Source of the DNA: Seinonella peptonophila
GTDB lineage: Bacteria; Bacillota; Bacilli; Thermoactinomycetales; Thermoactinomycetaceae
NCBI RefSeq assembly: GCF_900129355.1
Contig: NZ_FQVL01000007.1
Span: 122,106 to 186,105, forward strand
Direction of reading: 5' to 3'
DNA: 64,000 nt
Positions 8,811 through 19,724 of the stretch are shown piece after piece. Position numbers and translations under genes: made by a program. Under the pieces are notes generated by a model that saw only the letters and a program-made list of their open reading frames with translations, ran no database searches and was not told the origin of the DNA. Within the stretch, counting starts at the first letter, position 1; every line of letters begins with the position of its first letter.

Positions 8811-9284
8811 ATGAGTAATAGTGTTTCGGACGTCATTGAATATTATCTCAAGCAAAATCTGAATGAAAGTCGTTCAGGAGAGATAGAGATCAAGCGTAAT
8901 GAATTGGCCGATCTCTTTCAATGTGTTCCTTCGCAGATCAACTACGTTATCAGCACTCGTTTTACAATTGAGAAAGGGTACTTCGTAGAGAGTAAGCGAG
9001 GTGGTGGCGGATATATCCGAATTCGCAGAGTGTGTCTTGATGATGAAGCTGAGCATTTTGTCGATTGTTTGAATCAAATTGGTCAATCGATTCCCCAGGT
9101 AACCGCCGAACACTTGATCACAAGGTTACTCGAAAGCCGGATGATGGATCGGCGGGAAGCTTTATTGATGAAACGATTGATTTCAAGGGAGACGTTGCAA
9201 TTGCCTGTTCATTTACGCGATCAAGTACGTGCTCGAATGATGCGTATGCTTGTTACCACGTTATTTACAAATAGAGGAGAGTGA
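8811..9284 (+). CDS. ctsR: CtsR, repressor of class III stress genes
   Basis: The 157-residue product contains the winged helix-turn-helix (residues about 1-75) with the glycine-rich wing SKRGGGGYIRI. In Bacillus CtsR this tetraglycine loop senses heat. A helical dimerisation/McsB-interaction domain follows. CtsR represses clp genes and its own operon; the operator lies 20 bases upstream of the ATG. The SD CAGGGGG precedes the start. It is the first gene of a four-gene operon with mcsA after 6 bases. Confidence 0.96.
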   Translation: MSNSVSDVIEYYLKQNLNESRSGEIEIKRNELADLFQCVPSQINYVISTRFTIEKGYFVESKRGGGGYIRIRRVCLDDEAEHFVDCLNQIGQSIPQVTAEHLITRLLESRMMDRREALLMKRLISRETLQLPVHLRDQVRARMMRMLVTTLFTNRGE

Positions 9285-9290
9285 TGGTCG

Positions 9291-9815
9291 ATGCTTTGTC
9301 CTGAATGTGGGAAACGTCCGGCCACGCTTCATTATACAAAGATTGTAAATGGTAAAAAATCGGAGTTCCACATCTGTGAAGTGTGTGCGAAAGCAAAGGA
9401 AGAGCAATTGCCAGATATGGATAGCAGTTTTTCTTTTCACCAGTTGCTCTCTGGCTTGCTTAATTTTGATATTGGATCAGGTACAGGTGAATCAAATACA
9501 ACAGTTCAGCCTCAAACTATTCGTTGCTCAACGTGTGGCTTAACGTACCAACAGTTTAGTAAGGTTGGACGGTTTGGTTGTAGTGATTGTTATGACACAT
9601 TTAAAGAATATCTTGATCCGATGTTTCGTAGGATGCATGGACATACCATTCATCGTGGAAAAGTTCCCGTGCGAACAGAAGGTAAGTTGAAAATGAGACG
9701 AGAATTGGATGAATTAAAGCAGGAAATGGTTCGTCTGGTTCAAAATGAGGAGTTTGAGCGGGCTGCACAAGTCCGAGATCAAATTCGTCAAATAGAAGAA
9801 AGACTCCAAAGTTAG
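9291..9815 (+). CDS. mcsA: McsA, zinc-binding activator of McsB
   Basis: The 174-residue protein has treble-clef-like cysteine motifs: CPECGKRP (residues 3-10), CEVC, then CSTCGLTY and CSDCYDTF. These should bind zinc. The C-terminus is a UVR-type helical motif (EFERAAQVRDQIRQIEERL). McsA activates the arginine kinase McsB and helps deliver CtsR and other clients to ClpC. It starts 6 bases after ctsR and ends 13 bases before mcsB, indicating tight co-transcription. Confidence 0.95.
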   Translation: MLCPECGKRPATLHYTKIVNGKKSEFHICEVCAKAKEEQLPDMDSSFSFHQLLSGLLNFDIGSGTGESNTTVQPQTIRCSTCGLTYQQFSKVGRFGCSDCYDTFKEYLDPMFRRMHGHTIHRGKVPVRTEGKLKMRRELDELKQEMVRLVQNEEFERAAQVRDQIRQIEERLQS

Positions 9816-9828
9816 GGAGAGGTGGAAT

Positions 9829-10914
9829 ATGTCACTCCATCATTTTATTGAACATGCTATGAGTGAATGGATGCGTGTTAAAGGTCCACACTCTGACATC
9901 GTCTTTAGCAGTCGAGTACGCCTAGCTCGAAATATAACAGGTATGCCATTTCCGATGTTAAGTGCCAATTCACATGCACGTGAAGTGGTACGTAAGATTG
10001 AACAGACATTGGAAAATTCTCAAGATCATCGAGTGCTAGGTCAAGCTGAATTGATTCATATGCAAGATTTGACTGATTTGCAAAAGCGTGTACTCGTGGA
10101 GAAACATCTGATTAGCCCCCACCTTGCCGAAGAGTCTTTGTCTGGTGCCGTTGTTCTCAGTCAAGATGAAGCAGTAAGTATCATGATTAACGAAGAAGAC
10201 CATTTGCGAATTCAATGTTTATTTCCTGGTTTACAGCTTCATGATGCATGGAAAATGGCGGATGCGCTCGATGACTGGTTTGAGCAGTTTGTTTCCTTCT
10301 CATTTGATGAAAAACAAGGTTACTTAACGAGTTGCCCCACGAATGTGGGGACTGGAATTCGCGCATCGGTGATGGTTCATTTACCTGCGCTTGCTATGAC
10401 ACAACAGTTAAATCAATTATTTCCTGCCATCACCCAAGTTGGCTTAGCCGTTCGAGGCATCTATGGGGAGGGTAGTGAAGCGCTAGGAAATCTCTACCAG
10501 GTATCAAACCAGATTACTTTGGGGCAGTCAGAAGAAGAAATTATTGATAAGTTGCAAGGCGTCGTGATGCAAATGATTGAACACGAACAATACGCAAGAC
10601 AACGATTAAAAGAAGCATCTCCCATTCAATTAGAAGATCGTGTTTTTCGTTCTTACGGTCAATTAAAATATGGTCGGATTATCGATACGCGAGAAGCGAT
10701 GAAATTTTTATCCGATGTTCGACTTGGAATCGATATGGGTCTGATTACTGAGGTTCCGTCAAACGTAATGAATGAGTTAATGGTGATGACTCAGCCCGGT
10801 TTCTTACAACAATATGCTGGAAAGCGGCTTGACGCGGGTGAACGCGATATCCGAAGAGCCATATTGATTCGGGAACGTTTATCCTTGGGATATGAACAGA
10901 ATGGGAATAGATAA
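9829..10914 (+). CDS. mcsB: McsB, protein arginine kinase
   Basis: The 361-residue protein has the phosphagen-kinase catalytic fold: SSRVRLARNITGMPFP near residue 27, INEEDHLRIQ around 120, and CPTNVGTGIRAS around 168 containing the reactive-region Cys. The C-terminal RDIRRA (in GERDIRRAILIRE) is the RDxxRA motif known to bind phosphoarginine allosterically. McsB phosphorylates arginines on CtsR and damaged proteins, marking them for ClpCP. Length and gene order match Bacillus. Confidence 0.96.
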   Translation: MSLHHFIEHAMSEWMRVKGPHSDIVFSSRVRLARNITGMPFPMLSANSHAREVVRKIEQTLENSQDHRVLGQAELIHMQDLTDLQKRVLVEKHLISPHLAEESLSGAVVLSQDEAVSIMINEEDHLRIQCLFPGLQLHDAWKMADALDDWFEQFVSFSFDEKQGYLTSCPTNVGTGIRASVMVHLPALAMTQQLNQLFPAITQVGLAVRGIYGEGSEALGNLYQVSNQITLGQSEEEIIDKLQGVVMQMIEHEQYARQRLKEASPIQLEDRVFRSYGQLKYGRIIDTREAMKFLSDVRLGIDMGLITEVPSNVMNELMVMTQPGFLQQYAGKRLDAGERDIRRAILIRERLSLGYEQNGNR

Positions 10915-10945
10915 GTAATCATATAGGATAAGAGGTGGGTTCCAA

Positions 10946-13399
10946 ATGATGTTTGGTCGATTTACGGAACGAGCACAAAAAGTTCTCTCTCTTGCACAAG
11001 AGGAAGCAGTCCGCTTGGGGCATAACAATGTAGGGACAGAACATATTTTACTAGGTTTAGTAAGAGAAGAAGAAGGGATTGCTTCTAAGGCGTTGATCGC
11101 TTTGGGTCTAGGGTTGGAAAAAATTCAAAAAGAGGTGGAGGCTTTAATTCCTAGAGGATCAGGTCAGCCACTAGATATCGCCTATACACCCCGTGCAAAA
11201 AAAGTGATTGAGCTATCGATGGATGAAGCGAGAAAGTTAGGTCACACTTATGTAGGAACAGAACATATTTTACTTGGTTTAATTCGTGAAGGTGAAGGAG
11301 TAGCTGCTCGTGTCCTAAATAATCTAGGTGTAAGTTTAAATAAGGCAAGACAACAAGTGTTGCAGCTACTAGGAAATAATGAGTCCCTCTCTTCACACCA
11401 AAGTGGTGGCTCACATGCGAATACGCCAACATTGGATGGATTAGCTCGTGATTTAACTACAGCAGCGCGCGATGGTAATATTGACCCAGTGATCGGACGA
11501 AGCCAAGAGATTGAACGGGTTATTCAAGTACTGTCGAGACGTACAAAGAATAATCCAGTCTTGATCGGTGAACCTGGGGTAGGGAAAACCGCAGTTGCTG
11601 AAGGATTGGCGCAACGGATTGTGGATGGTGAGATTCCAGAGACATTGCGTGGCAAGCGAGTAATGACACTTGATATGGGAACAGTCGTCGCCGGAACAAA
11701 ATATCGTGGTGAATTTGAAGATCGATTGAAAAAGATTACAGATGAAATTCGACAAGCTGGAAATATTATTCTATTTATCGATGAGTTGCATACTTTAATT
11801 GGCGCTGGGGGAGCTGAGGGCGCAATTGATGCCTCAAACATCCTAAAGCCTGCACTTGCTAGAGGTGAGCTGCAATGTGTGGGAGCAACGACAATGGATG
11901 AGTATAGAAAGTATATTGAAAAAGATGCAGCGCTGGCACGTCGATTCCAGCCGATCACTGTTGACGAGCCAACCGCAGAGGAAGCCATTTTAATCTTAGA
12001 AGGACTGCGTGATCGGTACGAAGCACATCATCGCGTAAAAATCACCAATGAAGCCATTGAACAAGCAGTACGTCTGTCTGATCGTTATATAACAGATCGT
12101 TATTTGCCGGATAAAGCAATTGATCTCATTGATGAAGCTGCTTCAAAAGTAAGGCTCTCCGCTTATACGGTACCACCAGAATTAAAAGAGCTGGAACAGA
12201 AAATGGAAGAAGTAAAAAAAGAGAAGGATGCAGCTGTACAAAGTCAGGAGTTTGAAAAAGCAGCATCTTTGCGAGATAAAGAGCAGAAACTTCGTGAAGA
12301 ACTGGAACAAACCAGGAATCACTGGAAAGAGGATCAAGGTAAGACTGATTCTGAGGTGACTGCTGAAGATATTGCAGATGTCGTGGCCAACTGGACAGGG
12401 ATTCCTGTTAGTAAGCTAGCTGAAGAAGAAACGGATCGTCTGTTACGCATGGAAGAGATTTTGCATAAACGTGTGATTGGTCAAGAAGAGGCAGTAAAAT
12501 CAATTTCCCGAGCGATTCGCCGGGCGCGTGCAGGTCTAAAAGATCCCAAACGACCCATTGGTTCATTTATCTTCCTTGGACCTACAGGTGTCGGGAAGAC
12601 TGAACTTGCTCGTGCACTTGCTGAGGCTATGTTTGGTGATGAAGATGCAATGATTCGCATTGATATGTCAGAATACATGGAGAAACATACGACAAGTCGT
12701 TTGGTTGGTTCTCCTCCGGGATATGTGGGTTATGATGAAGGTGGACAGTTAACCGAGAAAGTACGCCGTAAACCATATTCTGTTGTACTCTTTGATGAGG
12801 TAGAGAAAGCGCATCCTGAGGTTTTCAATGTCTTGCTTCAGGTGCTAGAAGATGGGCGATTGACTGATTCTAAAGGACGTACAGTAGATTTTCGAAACAC
12901 CATTATCATTATGACTTCCAATGTCGGTGCCTCAACCATCCGTACCAATTCTCGTCTTGGATTTGTCACAGGTGATACAAGCCAAGATGAATATGAACAA
13001 ATGAAGAGTAATGTGATGGAAGAGCTAAAGAAAAGTTTTCGTCCTGAGTTCCTAAACCGGATCGACGATGTGATCGTCTTCCATTCGTTAAAAGAAGAGC
13101 ATCTTCAGGAGATTGTTTCGCTCATGTCTGAAGACTTACGAAAACGCCTGAAAGAGCAAAACATCTACTTTAGCCTGACCGATGCAGCGAAGAAATTCCT
13201 TGCCAAAGAAGGATTTGACCCCACATATGGTGCTCGTCCATTACGTCGTGCCATTCAGAAAAATATCGAAGATCGACTCTCTGAAGAATTGTTGAGCGGT
13301 CAAATCTCAGAAGGCGATACAGTTGTGATTGATGAGAAAGATGGTAAGTTAAACGTCGAAAAATCAGCAGGAAAGTCAGCAAGTGAAGTTAATAAATGA
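10946..13399 (+). CDS. clpC: ClpC, Hsp100 AAA+ unfoldase of the ClpCP protease
   Basis: The 817-residue protein has two N-terminal Clp repeats (residues 1-145), a first AAA module with GEPGVGKTA and [11 protein letters not shown], a UVR/middle coiled-coil around 420-455 ([15 protein letters not shown]), and a second AAA module with GPTGVGKTE and [11 protein letters not shown] loop with NSRLGFVTG corresponds to the ClpP-docking loop. ClpC unfolds phosphoarginine-tagged proteins and feeds them to ClpP. The N-terminus [11 protein letters not shown] matches Bacillus ClpC. It ends the CtsR-controlled operon; a terminator follows. Confidence 0.97.
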   Translation: MMFGRFTERAQKVLSLAQEEAVRLGHNNVGTEHILLGLVREEEGIASKALIALGLGLEKIQKEVEALIPRGSGQPLDIAYTPRAKKVIELSMDEARKLGHTYVGTEHILLGLIREGEGVAARVLNNLGVSLNKARQQVLQLLGNNESLSSHQSGGSHANTPTLDGLARDLTTAARDGNIDPVIGRSQEIERVIQVLSRRTKNNPVLIGEPGVGKTAVAEGLAQRIVDGEIPETLRGKRVMTLDMGTVVAGTKYRGEFEDRLKKITDEIRQAGNIILFIDELHTLIGAGGAEGAIDASNILKPALARGELQCVGATTMDEYRKYIEKDAALARRFQPITVDEPTAEEAILILEGLRDRYEAHHRVKITNEAIEQAVRLSDRYITDRYLPDKAIDLIDEAASKVRLSAYTVPPELKELEQKMEEVKKEKDAAVQSQEFEKAASLRDKEQKLREELEQTRNHWKEDQGKTDSEVTAEDIADVVANWTGIPVSKLAEEETDRLLRMEEILHKRVIGQEEAVKSISRAIRRARAGLKDPKRPIGSFIFLGPTGVGKTELARALAEAMFGDEDAMIRIDMSEYMEKHTTSRLVGSPPGYVGYDEGGQLTEKVRRKPYSVVLFDEVEKAHPEVFNVLLQVLEDGRLTDSKGRTVDFRNTIIIMTSNVGASTIRTNSRLGFVTGDTSQDEYEQMKSNVMEELKKSFRPEFLNRIDDVIVFHSLKEEHLQEIVSLMSEDLRKRLKEQNIYFSLTDAAKKFLAKEGFDPTYGARPLRRAIQKNIEDRLSEELLSGQISEGDTVVIDEKDGKLNVEKSAGKSASEVNK

Positions 13400-13423
13400 G
13401 TCCTCTTCCTTGATCCATCCAAT

Positions 13424-13449
13424 CCCTACTCCCATGAGTAGGGGTTTTA
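13424..13449 (+). terminator. Terminator of the ctsR-clpC operon
   Basis: CCCTACTC (13424-13431), loop CCAT, GAGTAGGG (13436-13443), then GTTTTAT. Confidence 0.88.
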
Positions 13450-13452
13450 TTT

Positions 13453-13826
13453 GTTCTTGCTTGAATTTGCTTGGGTGATCACATGATGTGAAGGAAGACA
13501 TAAGATTCATATATAGTGATAGAATTATATAAAATAAAAAACGAATAGATTTATAACTTCATTGAAAACTTTCGCTTTATTAAAGCGGAGGTTTTCTGTT
13601 TTGCGAATAATTTTTTATGTTGTTGGTTTTATTTCAGCTAAGAAATGGGAAGGTGGTAGGGCTTTTCTTTTTCGCATGATATAATAAAAAAGTCAGAAGG
13701 TCTGAGATCATTGATCTTCAAGATAAGAACGCGCAGCAAGACTTCATTTCCCCTAAGATACAAGTCAAGATTTCTAATAGATATGTGCAGAAATAAATGA
13801 AATCTAATGAATAGAGGTTGCCAGTG
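13453..13826. other. clpC-radA intergenic region with a second hairpin
   Basis: GAAAAC (13564-13569) pairs with GTTTTC (13591-13596) around an inner CGCTTT-ATT-AAAGCG, followed by TGTTTTG; it could be a backup terminator. A TATAAT at 13680-13685 has no clear -35 partner but may drive radA-disA. No gene is seen. Confidence 0.5.
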
Positions 13827-15197
13827 GTGGTAAAAACAAAGACAAAGTTTGTCTGTGGTGAGTGTGGATATGAGACACCTAAGTGGATGGGTCGTTGTCC
13901 CGGCTGCAATACTTGGAACTCGTTAGTAGAGGAAAAAGAGATTACAGGCGGAAGACCGCATATGCAGCCTATGAATACGAAAAAGAAAGAACAGGCAATT
14001 CCTATTACAGAAGTAAAAGGAATGGATCGACCACGATTTGACACAGGGATTCGAGAGTATAATCGCGTATTGGGGGGAGGATTAGTTCCTGGATCACTTA
14101 TTTTAGTGGGTGGTGATCCAGGCATTGGGAAGTCGACGCTTCTTTTACAGTCCTCTTATTGCCTCGCTGCAAAGGGAGAAAGCGTCCTTTATGTGACAGG
14201 TGAAGAGTCAACAGAGCAAATTCGATTGCGCGCAGAGCGATTACAGGCGCTTCATCAAGGATTAGAAGTGGCCGCAGAGACTGATTTAACTGCTGTGGAG
14301 GAATTATTAAGAGAACATCCTCCCAAAGTGTTAGTGATAGATTCTATTCAGACGATGTTTCATCCTGAGATTACCTCTGCGCCTGGAAGTGTTTCACAAG
14401 TTCGAGAGTGTACAGGTCAATTAATGCGCTTTGCGAAGCAACAAGGCATCGCAGTTATAATCGTGGGGCATGTAACGAAATCTGGTGCTATCGCAGGTCC
14501 ACGAATGTTGGAACATATGGTGGATACCGTACTCTATTTTGAAGGTGAACGACATCATACATTCCGCATTTTGCGAGCTGTGAAAAATCGATTTGGCTCT
14601 ACAAATGAGATTGGTGTATTCGAGATGAAAGAACAGGGTTTAGTAGAGGTAGGAAATCCTTCAGAGATTTTTCTAGAGGGTCGCCCTAATGGTGTTCCTG
14701 GTACTGCGGTAACAGCGAGTATAGAAGGAACTCGCCCTGTTCTTGTTGAATTACAGGCGTTAGTTGCTCCAACTAACTTCCCGAGTCCTAAACGAATGGC
14801 GACAGGCGTTGACCATAATCGTGTCACCATGATTATGGCTGTACTCGAAAAACGCTTAGGCTTTTTCTTACAAAGCCAAGATGCCTATCTCAATGTGGTC
14901 GGTGGGGTTCGATTAGATGAACCTGCAATTGATTTAGCCATTGCTATTGCACTTGCTTCCAGCTTTCGTGATGCCCCTGTTCAAGAAGGAGATCTTTTTA
15001 TTGGAGAAATTGGTTTAACGGGTGAGGTTCGAGCCGTTTCTCGAATTGAACAGCGGTTGTCTGAAGCAAAGAACATGGGTTTTCGCCGTGTTTTTTTCCC
15101 AGATAAAAATCATCGGGGATTAACGATACCTGATGGATTGGAATGCGTGGGAGTTAGTAGTCTTCAAGAAGCACTGGCAGTGGCATTGAGGGGGTAA
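13827..15197 (+). CDS. radA: RadA/Sms, DNA branch-migration ATPase
   Basis: The roughly 456-residue protein starts with a four-Cys zinc finger (CGECGY, then CPGC), followed by a RecA-like ATPase with Walker [11 protein letters not shown], the RadA-specific KNRFG motif (residues KNRFGST), and a C-terminal Lon-like domain ([20 protein letters not shown]). RadA extends heteroduplex during recombination and interacts functionally with DisA, encoded 5 bases downstream. The start is uncertain: TTG 13818, GTG 13824 and GTG 13827 are in frame. I chose 13827 because MVKTKTKF then aligns with Bacillus MAKTKSKF. Confidence 0.95.
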   Translation: MVKTKTKFVCGECGYETPKWMGRCPGCNTWNSLVEEKEITGGRPHMQPMNTKKKEQAIPITEVKGMDRPRFDTGIREYNRVLGGGLVPGSLILVGGDPGIGKSTLLLQSSYCLAAKGESVLYVTGEESTEQIRLRAERLQALHQGLEVAAETDLTAVEELLREHPPKVLVIDSIQTMFHPEITSAPGSVSQVRECTGQLMRFAKQQGIAVIIVGHVTKSGAIAGPRMLEHMVDTVLYFEGERHHTFRILRAVKNRFGSTNEIGVFEMKEQGLVEVGNPSEIFLEGRPNGVPGTAVTASIEGTRPVLVELQALVAPTNFPSPKRMATGVDHNRVTMIMAVLEKRLGFFLQSQDAYLNVVGGVRLDEPAIDLAIAIALASSFRDAPVQEGDLFIGEIGLTGEVRAVSRIEQRLSEAKNMGFRRVFFPDKNHRGLTIPDGLECVGVSSLQEALAVALRG

Positions 15198-15202
15198 TTT
15201 CG

Positions 15203-16282
15203 ATGAAGACGACGAATGAGTCCGTTCCAATACCGGCGGATTTATTGCGTTTGATCGCTCCGGGAACTGAGTTTCGTGAAGGGCTTGATAATGTATTAGG
15301 AGCGAGAACAGGCGCATTAATTGTTGTCGGTTTTGATGAAAAAGTAAAAGATATTGTTGATGGAGGCTTTCATATTGATAGTCCATTTTCGGCTGCTCAT
15401 TTGTATGAGTTAGCTAAAATGGATGGTGCGATTATTTTAAGCAATGATGGCCGCAAAATTTTATATGCAAATACGCAACTAGTGCCCAATTCTTCTATCC
15501 CATCAACAGAGACAGGAATTCGACATCGGACAGCTCAGCGCACCGCAAAACAAACGGATAAATTAGTGATTTCGATCTCTCAACGCCGTAATATTATCAC
15601 GCTCTATAAGGGAGTGACCTCATATGCACTAAAAGATATTGGGGTCATTTTAACCAAAGCAAATCAAGCAATTCAAACATTGGAAAAGTACAAATCAAAC
15701 CTTGACCAATCCGCAACAGACTTGAGCGCATTAGAGTTTGAGGAACTGGTTACACTTTACGAGGTAGTCATGGTCTTGCAGCGAGTTGAGATGGTGTTGC
15801 GTGTAAAGAATGAAATTGAGAGTTATATTAGTGAACTAGGAACAGAAGGTCGGCTTATTCGTATGCAATTGGAGGAGTTAGTATCCAAAGTAGAGGAAGA
15901 GGCATATCTTTTAATTAGGGATTACTCTGCGGATTTAGGCGACCCAACACCTTCTGAGGTGCTATGTGAGATGAAGAAGCTCTCCGCGGATGAATTGCTT
16001 GAGCATACACACTTAGCAAGAATCTTGGGTTATGTTGGCGCGATGAATATTCATGAGATTCCTGTGTCGCCACGTGGCTTTCGAATGTTGAGTAAGATAC
16101 CACGTTTACCTAATAATATTATATTGAAATTGGTTGCTAGATTTGAAACATTATCCCGAATGATGGTTGCTTCAATTCAAGAACTAGATGAAGTCGAGGG
16201 AATTGGCGATGTTCGCGCGCGTACCATTAAAGACGGATTGAAGCGAATCCAAGAACAAGTCTTTATTGACAGACATATCTAA
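15203..16282 (+). CDS. disA: DisA, DNA-integrity-scanning diadenylate cyclase
   Basis: The 359-residue protein has an N-terminal DAC domain with the signature MDGAIILS and the catalytic [12 protein letters not shown] region. A helical linker (about 150-285) and a C-terminal helix-hairpin-helix DNA-binding part ([19 protein letters not shown]) follow. It makes c-di-AMP from two ATP while scanning DNA and stops at branched lesions. It is co-transcribed with radA, the usual arrangement. Confidence 0.96.
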   Translation: MKTTNESVPIPADLLRLIAPGTEFREGLDNVLGARTGALIVVGFDEKVKDIVDGGFHIDSPFSAAHLYELAKMDGAIILSNDGRKILYANTQLVPNSSIPSTETGIRHRTAQRTAKQTDKLVISISQRRNIITLYKGVTSYALKDIGVILTKANQAIQTLEKYKSNLDQSATDLSALEFEELVTLYEVVMVLQRVEMVLRVKNEIESYISELGTEGRLIRMQLEELVSKVEEEAYLLIRDYSADLGDPTPSEVLCEMKKLSADELLEHTHLARILGYVGAMNIHEIPVSPRGFRMLSKIPRLPNNIILKLVARFETLSRMMVASIQELDEVEGIGDVRARTIKDGLKRIQEQVFIDRHI

Positions 16283-16442
16283 AATAACCTAGAATAAAAC
16301 TACATACAAAATGTGAGTTTTTTTCTACAATCTTGTGTACAAACGGAATATTTCATAATGAATATCAACTGAATAAGATATTACGAAGTAAGCTGATAAT
16401 CTGCTCTTTTTAGAGTCGATATGTTTTAGGAGGTTCCTATTT

Positions 16443-17156
16443 ATGATTGCTAGAGCTTTGCCTAGCTGCTTTACCGTTGGGAATTTATTTTTGGGGATTA
16501 TCGCAATTATTTTAGCTTTTCGTTCAGAATGGCAGTTTGCTGCAATTATGGTCATTATTGGTATGCTACTTGATGGACTCGATGGAAGGGTCGCACGGAT
16601 GTTAAAAACCGAGAGCGAATTTGGTAAAGAATTGGATTCATTGTCGGACGTGATTACATTTGGTGTCGCTCCAGCAATCATCATGTATGTTTCTGTATTC
16701 CAATATGGAGGCCCTGAACAATGGTTTTTGACAGCCATTTTTCCTATTTGTGGAGCATTGCGGTTAGCCCGTTTTAATGTACAGGAGAGTGAGCCTGGAT
16801 TTTTTACTGGTTTGCCGATTACTGCTGCGGGTGGGATTTTGGCAACAGTAGCCCTCTATAATGATTATATGGGAAGCGACTATTTATTGATGTCGGCTGT
16901 CTTGTTGCTCTCTTATTTAATGGTCAGTCAAATTAAATATCCTGCTTTTAAAAAGGTTGGATTTCCAAAAATTTTCTATGTGGTCATACCTTTGTATTTG
17001 CTTGCGCTTGCAGGAGCTGCCTTTTTTTATCCACAGGAACTACCTAAACTAATCTTTATACCACTTGTCATCTATGCTCTTTATGGGATCAAAGTAACTT
17101 TTGATCGTAAGCGTAGGGCGGAAAATGAAGATAAACCGCTTGAAGAACTGAAATAA
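16443..17156 (+). CDS. pssA: CDP-diacylglycerol-serine O-phosphatidyltransferase
   Basis: The 237-residue integral membrane protein contains the full CDP-alcohol phosphatidyltransferase motif D-G-x2-A-R-x8-G-x3-D-x3-D, seen as DGRVAR at the start and GKELDSLSD at the end. About six hydrophobic helices follow. The N-terminus ARALPSCFTVGNLFLGIIAI matches PssA-type enzymes. It makes phosphatidylserine, precursor of phosphatidylethanolamine. No decarboxylase gene (psd) is next to it. An AGGAGG SD precedes the ATG by 9 bases. Confidence 0.88.
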   Translation: MIARALPSCFTVGNLFLGIIAIILAFRSEWQFAAIMVIIGMLLDGLDGRVARMLKTESEFGKELDSLSDVITFGVAPAIIMYVSVFQYGGPEQWFLTAIFPICGALRLARFNVQESEPGFFTGLPITAAGGILATVALYNDYMGSDYLLMSAVLLLSYLMVSQIKYPAFKKVGFPKIFYVVIPLYLLALAGAAFFYPQELPKLIFIPLVIYALYGIKVTFDRKRRAENEDKPLEELK

Positions 17157-17168
17157 TGTTCAGTATAA

Positions 17169-17198
17169 AAACAATCCATTTAGATGGGTTGTTTTTTA
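17169..17198. terminator. Bidirectional terminator between pssA and the DUF1573-like gene
   Basis: AACAATCCAT and ATGGGTTGTT form a stem around TTAG, followed by TTTTTT on the plus strand. The minus-strand gene ends inside it (stop codon at 17196-17198), so the hairpin can serve both convergent genes. Confidence 0.75.
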
Positions 17199-17588
17199 TC
17201 GCAAATAGAAAAAACCAAGGGTCGATAGATTTTTTAACTCCTGTTTGAAAATTTGGGACAGAGGGATTTCAAGAAGGCTACAAAGTGAGGTAAAGTAAAA
17301 AAGATGTTTTCCCATTTCTGTTGAGACAAGATCGGTGCATGATTCGCATAAATTGTGATAAAGGTGACTTCGATATTTGTGAATTGAATTTTGTAAACCT
17401 TTGGAGTATTCTTGGCGAGAAGCACGAATCTCAATACAGCCGCATTCTGTAACTGCTCTCATGACCGAGCGTGTCAGACGTGCGTTCGATTCCTGAAGCA
17501 TCGAGGTCACATCTAAGAAGCTGCGATGCCGGAATAAGGTTTGCTCCACTTTGCGCTGGAACTCCCTGATCTGTTGTTTCTCATCCAT
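17196..17588 (-). CDS. Conserved DUF1573-like protein of unknown function
   Basis: The 130-residue soluble protein has no signal peptide. Its pattern is one I remember from Bacillales proteins near disA: RHRSFLDVTSMLQESNARL, AVTECGCIEIRA, NLCESCTDLVSTEMGKHLFY and a final LSTLGFF. The spaced Cys pairs (C-G-C and C-E-S-C) could bind a metal. The family number is from memory and should be checked. The start is an ATG with AGAGGTG about 6 bases before it. It points against its neighbours, between pssA and carD. Confidence 0.7.
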   Translation of the reverse strand: MDEKQQIREFQRKVEQTLFRHRSFLDVTSMLQESNARLTRSVMRAVTECGCIEIRASRQEYSKGLQNSIHKYRSHLYHNLCESCTDLVSTEMGKHLFYFTSLCSLLEIPLSQIFKQELKNLSTLGFFYLR

Positions 17589-17689
17589 CTCTTCACCTCT
17601 TTTTGAGTACGGAGCGAGTTATCTATATTATATCTTATGTGCCAATTTTTTGGCAAATTGTTTACTCCTGATAATATGTAAAATAATTG

Positions 17690-17763
17690 TTGACTCAGAT
17701 TAGTTAAGTGTGCTAAGATGTTAATTTTAATTTCTTGACAATTTAACTATCTTGTGATATCTT
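17690..17763 (+). promoter_or_regulatory. Tandem sigma-A promoters of carD
   Basis: P1: TTGACT (17690-17695), 18-base spacer, TAAGAT (17714-17719). P2: TTGACA (17735-17740), 17-base spacer, TATCTT (17758-17763). P2 would give a leader of about 28 bases. Confidence 0.6.
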
Positions 17764-17797
17764 GGAAATTAGATATTTTCATCTGGAGGTGGCATGC

Positions 17798-18286
17798 TTG
17801 TTCAATATTGGCGACCGAGTCGTGTATCCGATGCATGGTGCAGGAATTATTGAGTCAATAGAAGAAAAAGAAATACTTGGAGAACGTCAGAAGTATTATG
17901 TCATGCGTATGCCGATTGGTGATATGAAAGTAATGGTTCCACTTAACAACGTGGAGAACATCGGATTGCGTGGAATTGTTGACGGAGAAACTGCCCAATC
18001 GGTACTTGAACACATGCGCACACAAGAAGAGCATGACAGTGCAAATTGGAATCGCCGTTACAGGGCGAATTTGGATAAAATGAAAAGTGGAGATATCTAC
18101 GATGTTGCAGAAGTAGTCTGTGCCTTAATGCTACGTGATAATGAAAAAGGTCTATCTACAGGTGAGCGAAAGATGCTTGATAATGCAAAGCAGATTTTGA
18201 TCAGTGAGCTAGTCTTAGCAAAGGATGTACGTGAAGAGCAAGCATTTGAGATGATAGATGGCATTTTTGTAGCAGAGGATAAATGA
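17798..18286 (+). CDS. CarD/CdnL-family RNA polymerase-binding regulator
   Basis: The 162-residue protein starts MFNIGDRVVYPMHGAGIIE, the CarD RNA-polymerase-interaction (Tudor-like) domain, and has a helical C-terminal domain (about 75-160). These proteins bind the polymerase beta subunit and stabilise open promoter complexes, often at rRNA promoters. The start is a TTG at 17798, 5-7 bases after GGAGGTGG. An upstream in-frame ATG-less extension is not supported. It has tandem promoters of its own. Confidence 0.92.
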   Translation: MFNIGDRVVYPMHGAGIIESIEEKEILGERQKYYVMRMPIGDMKVMVPLNNVENIGLRGIVDGETAQSVLEHMRTQEEHDSANWNRRYRANLDKMKSGDIYDVAEVVCALMLRDNEKGLSTGERKMLDNAKQILISELVLAKDVREEQAFEMIDGIFVAEDK

Positions 18287-18442
18287 ATTTCGGAGAAAAT
18301 TTTTAAATAGATGGGTTTCCTCTTCGTTAGATTGTCTATAATGAGATAGTAGCAATAGAATCTCCACACTGTTTTTCTGAAAGGGGCAACGAAAAAAGTT
18401 GGAAGCTATTCAGATGGTTTGATGAGAGGAGGTGGAGCTCCT

Positions 18443-19537
18443 ATGTTAAAACGGTTTGTTGAACTCGCCTTTACATTGATCGGAGGATCTGTTGGGTATT
18501 ATTTAGGGCCGAAGTTTTTCCTAGTGCTTCATCAATCGCCGTTAGATTTTCCTGAAGTGCCTGGTCCACAATATTTTGGTGCTGGTCTAGGAGCTATTTT
18601 GCTTTTTGTCGCTACATTTTGGTTTTCTGATCACGTAGTGAAATGGATCAAATGGAGTGAAGAACGACTGGTTCGAATTCCTGCTGCTGATGGACTGGTT
18701 GGTGCTTTAGGACTCATATTTGGATTGATCATTGCTTTTCTTGTTCAACAACCTCTTTCGGAGCTATCGATACCAGGTTTATCTCGAGTTCTTCCCTTTG
18801 TCGTTTCAGGTCTTTTAGGATATCTAGGTTTCCGCGTAGGTTATAAAAAACGTGATGAGTTGATCAGTATCTTTACCCTTGGGCGTCAAGGGAAAGAGAG
18901 TAAGCAGAAAAAAGAGGAAGTGGAGCGGCCTGAACACAAAATTTTAGATACCAGTGTGATCATCGATGGGCGGATTGCTGATATTTGTCAAACTGGCTTT
19001 CTAGAGGGGACGCTTGTTATTCCTAGTTTTGTATTAGAAGAGCTGCAACACATTGCTGATTCATCTGATGTTTTAAAGCGGAATCGAGGTCGACGTGGTC
19101 TTGACATTTTGAATAAGATTCAAAAAGAGCTTCAGGTAAGAGTTCTCATCTATGAAGGTGACTTTGAAGAAGTGAGTGAAGTTGACAGTAAACTTGTCAA
19201 GCTCGCAAAAGTTCTTTCAGGAAAAGTTGTGACCAACGATTTTAACCTGAATAAGGTATGTGAGCTACAAGGAGTAGATGTACTCAATATCAATGATTTA
19301 GCCAATGCCGTTAAACCTGTTGTTCTCCCTGGTGAAGAGATTAATGTTCAAGTAATCAAAGATGGGAAAGAACATGGTCAGGGAGTTGCTTATCTCGATG
19401 ATGGAACCATGATTGTAATTGAAGGTGGTCGTGAGTTTATAGGTGATCGGATTGATGTATTGGTTACCAGTGTGCTGCAAACTTCAGCAGGTCGGATGAT
19501 TTTTGCAAAGCCCAAATTACTTGAAAAAGCGCTATAG
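18443..19537 (+). CDS. yacL: YacL-type PIN/TRAM-domain membrane protein
   Basis: The 364-residue protein has four hydrophobic helices (residues about 5-145), then a PIN nuclease-like domain with ILDTSVIIDGRIADI, acidic residues, VVTNDFNLNKVC, and a C-terminal TRAM RNA-binding domain (HGQGVAYLDDGTMIVIEGG). It is probably a membrane-anchored ribonuclease or RNA-binding protein of unknown target. The start is ATG 18443, 9 bases after AGGAGGT. Upstream TTG 18419 and ATG 18422 would place this SD inside the gene. Confidence 0.9.
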   Translation: MLKRFVELAFTLIGGSVGYYLGPKFFLVLHQSPLDFPEVPGPQYFGAGLGAILLFVATFWFSDHVVKWIKWSEERLVRIPAADGLVGALGLIFGLIIAFLVQQPLSELSIPGLSRVLPFVVSGLLGYLGFRVGYKKRDELISIFTLGRQGKESKQKKEEVERPEHKILDTSVIIDGRIADICQTGFLEGTLVIPSFVLEELQHIADSSDVLKRNRGRRGLDILNKIQKELQVRVLIYEGDFEEVSEVDSKLVKLAKVLSGKVVTNDFNLNKVCELQGVDVLNINDLANAVKPVVLPGEEINVQVIKDGKEHGQGVAYLDDGTMIVIEGGREFIGDRIDVLVTSVLQTSAGRMIFAKPKLLEKAL

Positions 19538-19724
19538 TCACCCTGGATTGATAAATGTGGTGGTTGATCCCTCTCGCATGTCAGATCAATCTTTGGTAAA
19601 CTCACTACTAGAATAGAAAAACTCGGATTACAGAGTTGTAATCATGTTCCATTTTGAACGTCTCACTAAGAGGTCACGAAATATTGGGGCGAGATAAGGG
19701 TAACTTTGAAAGGAGAACATCTGG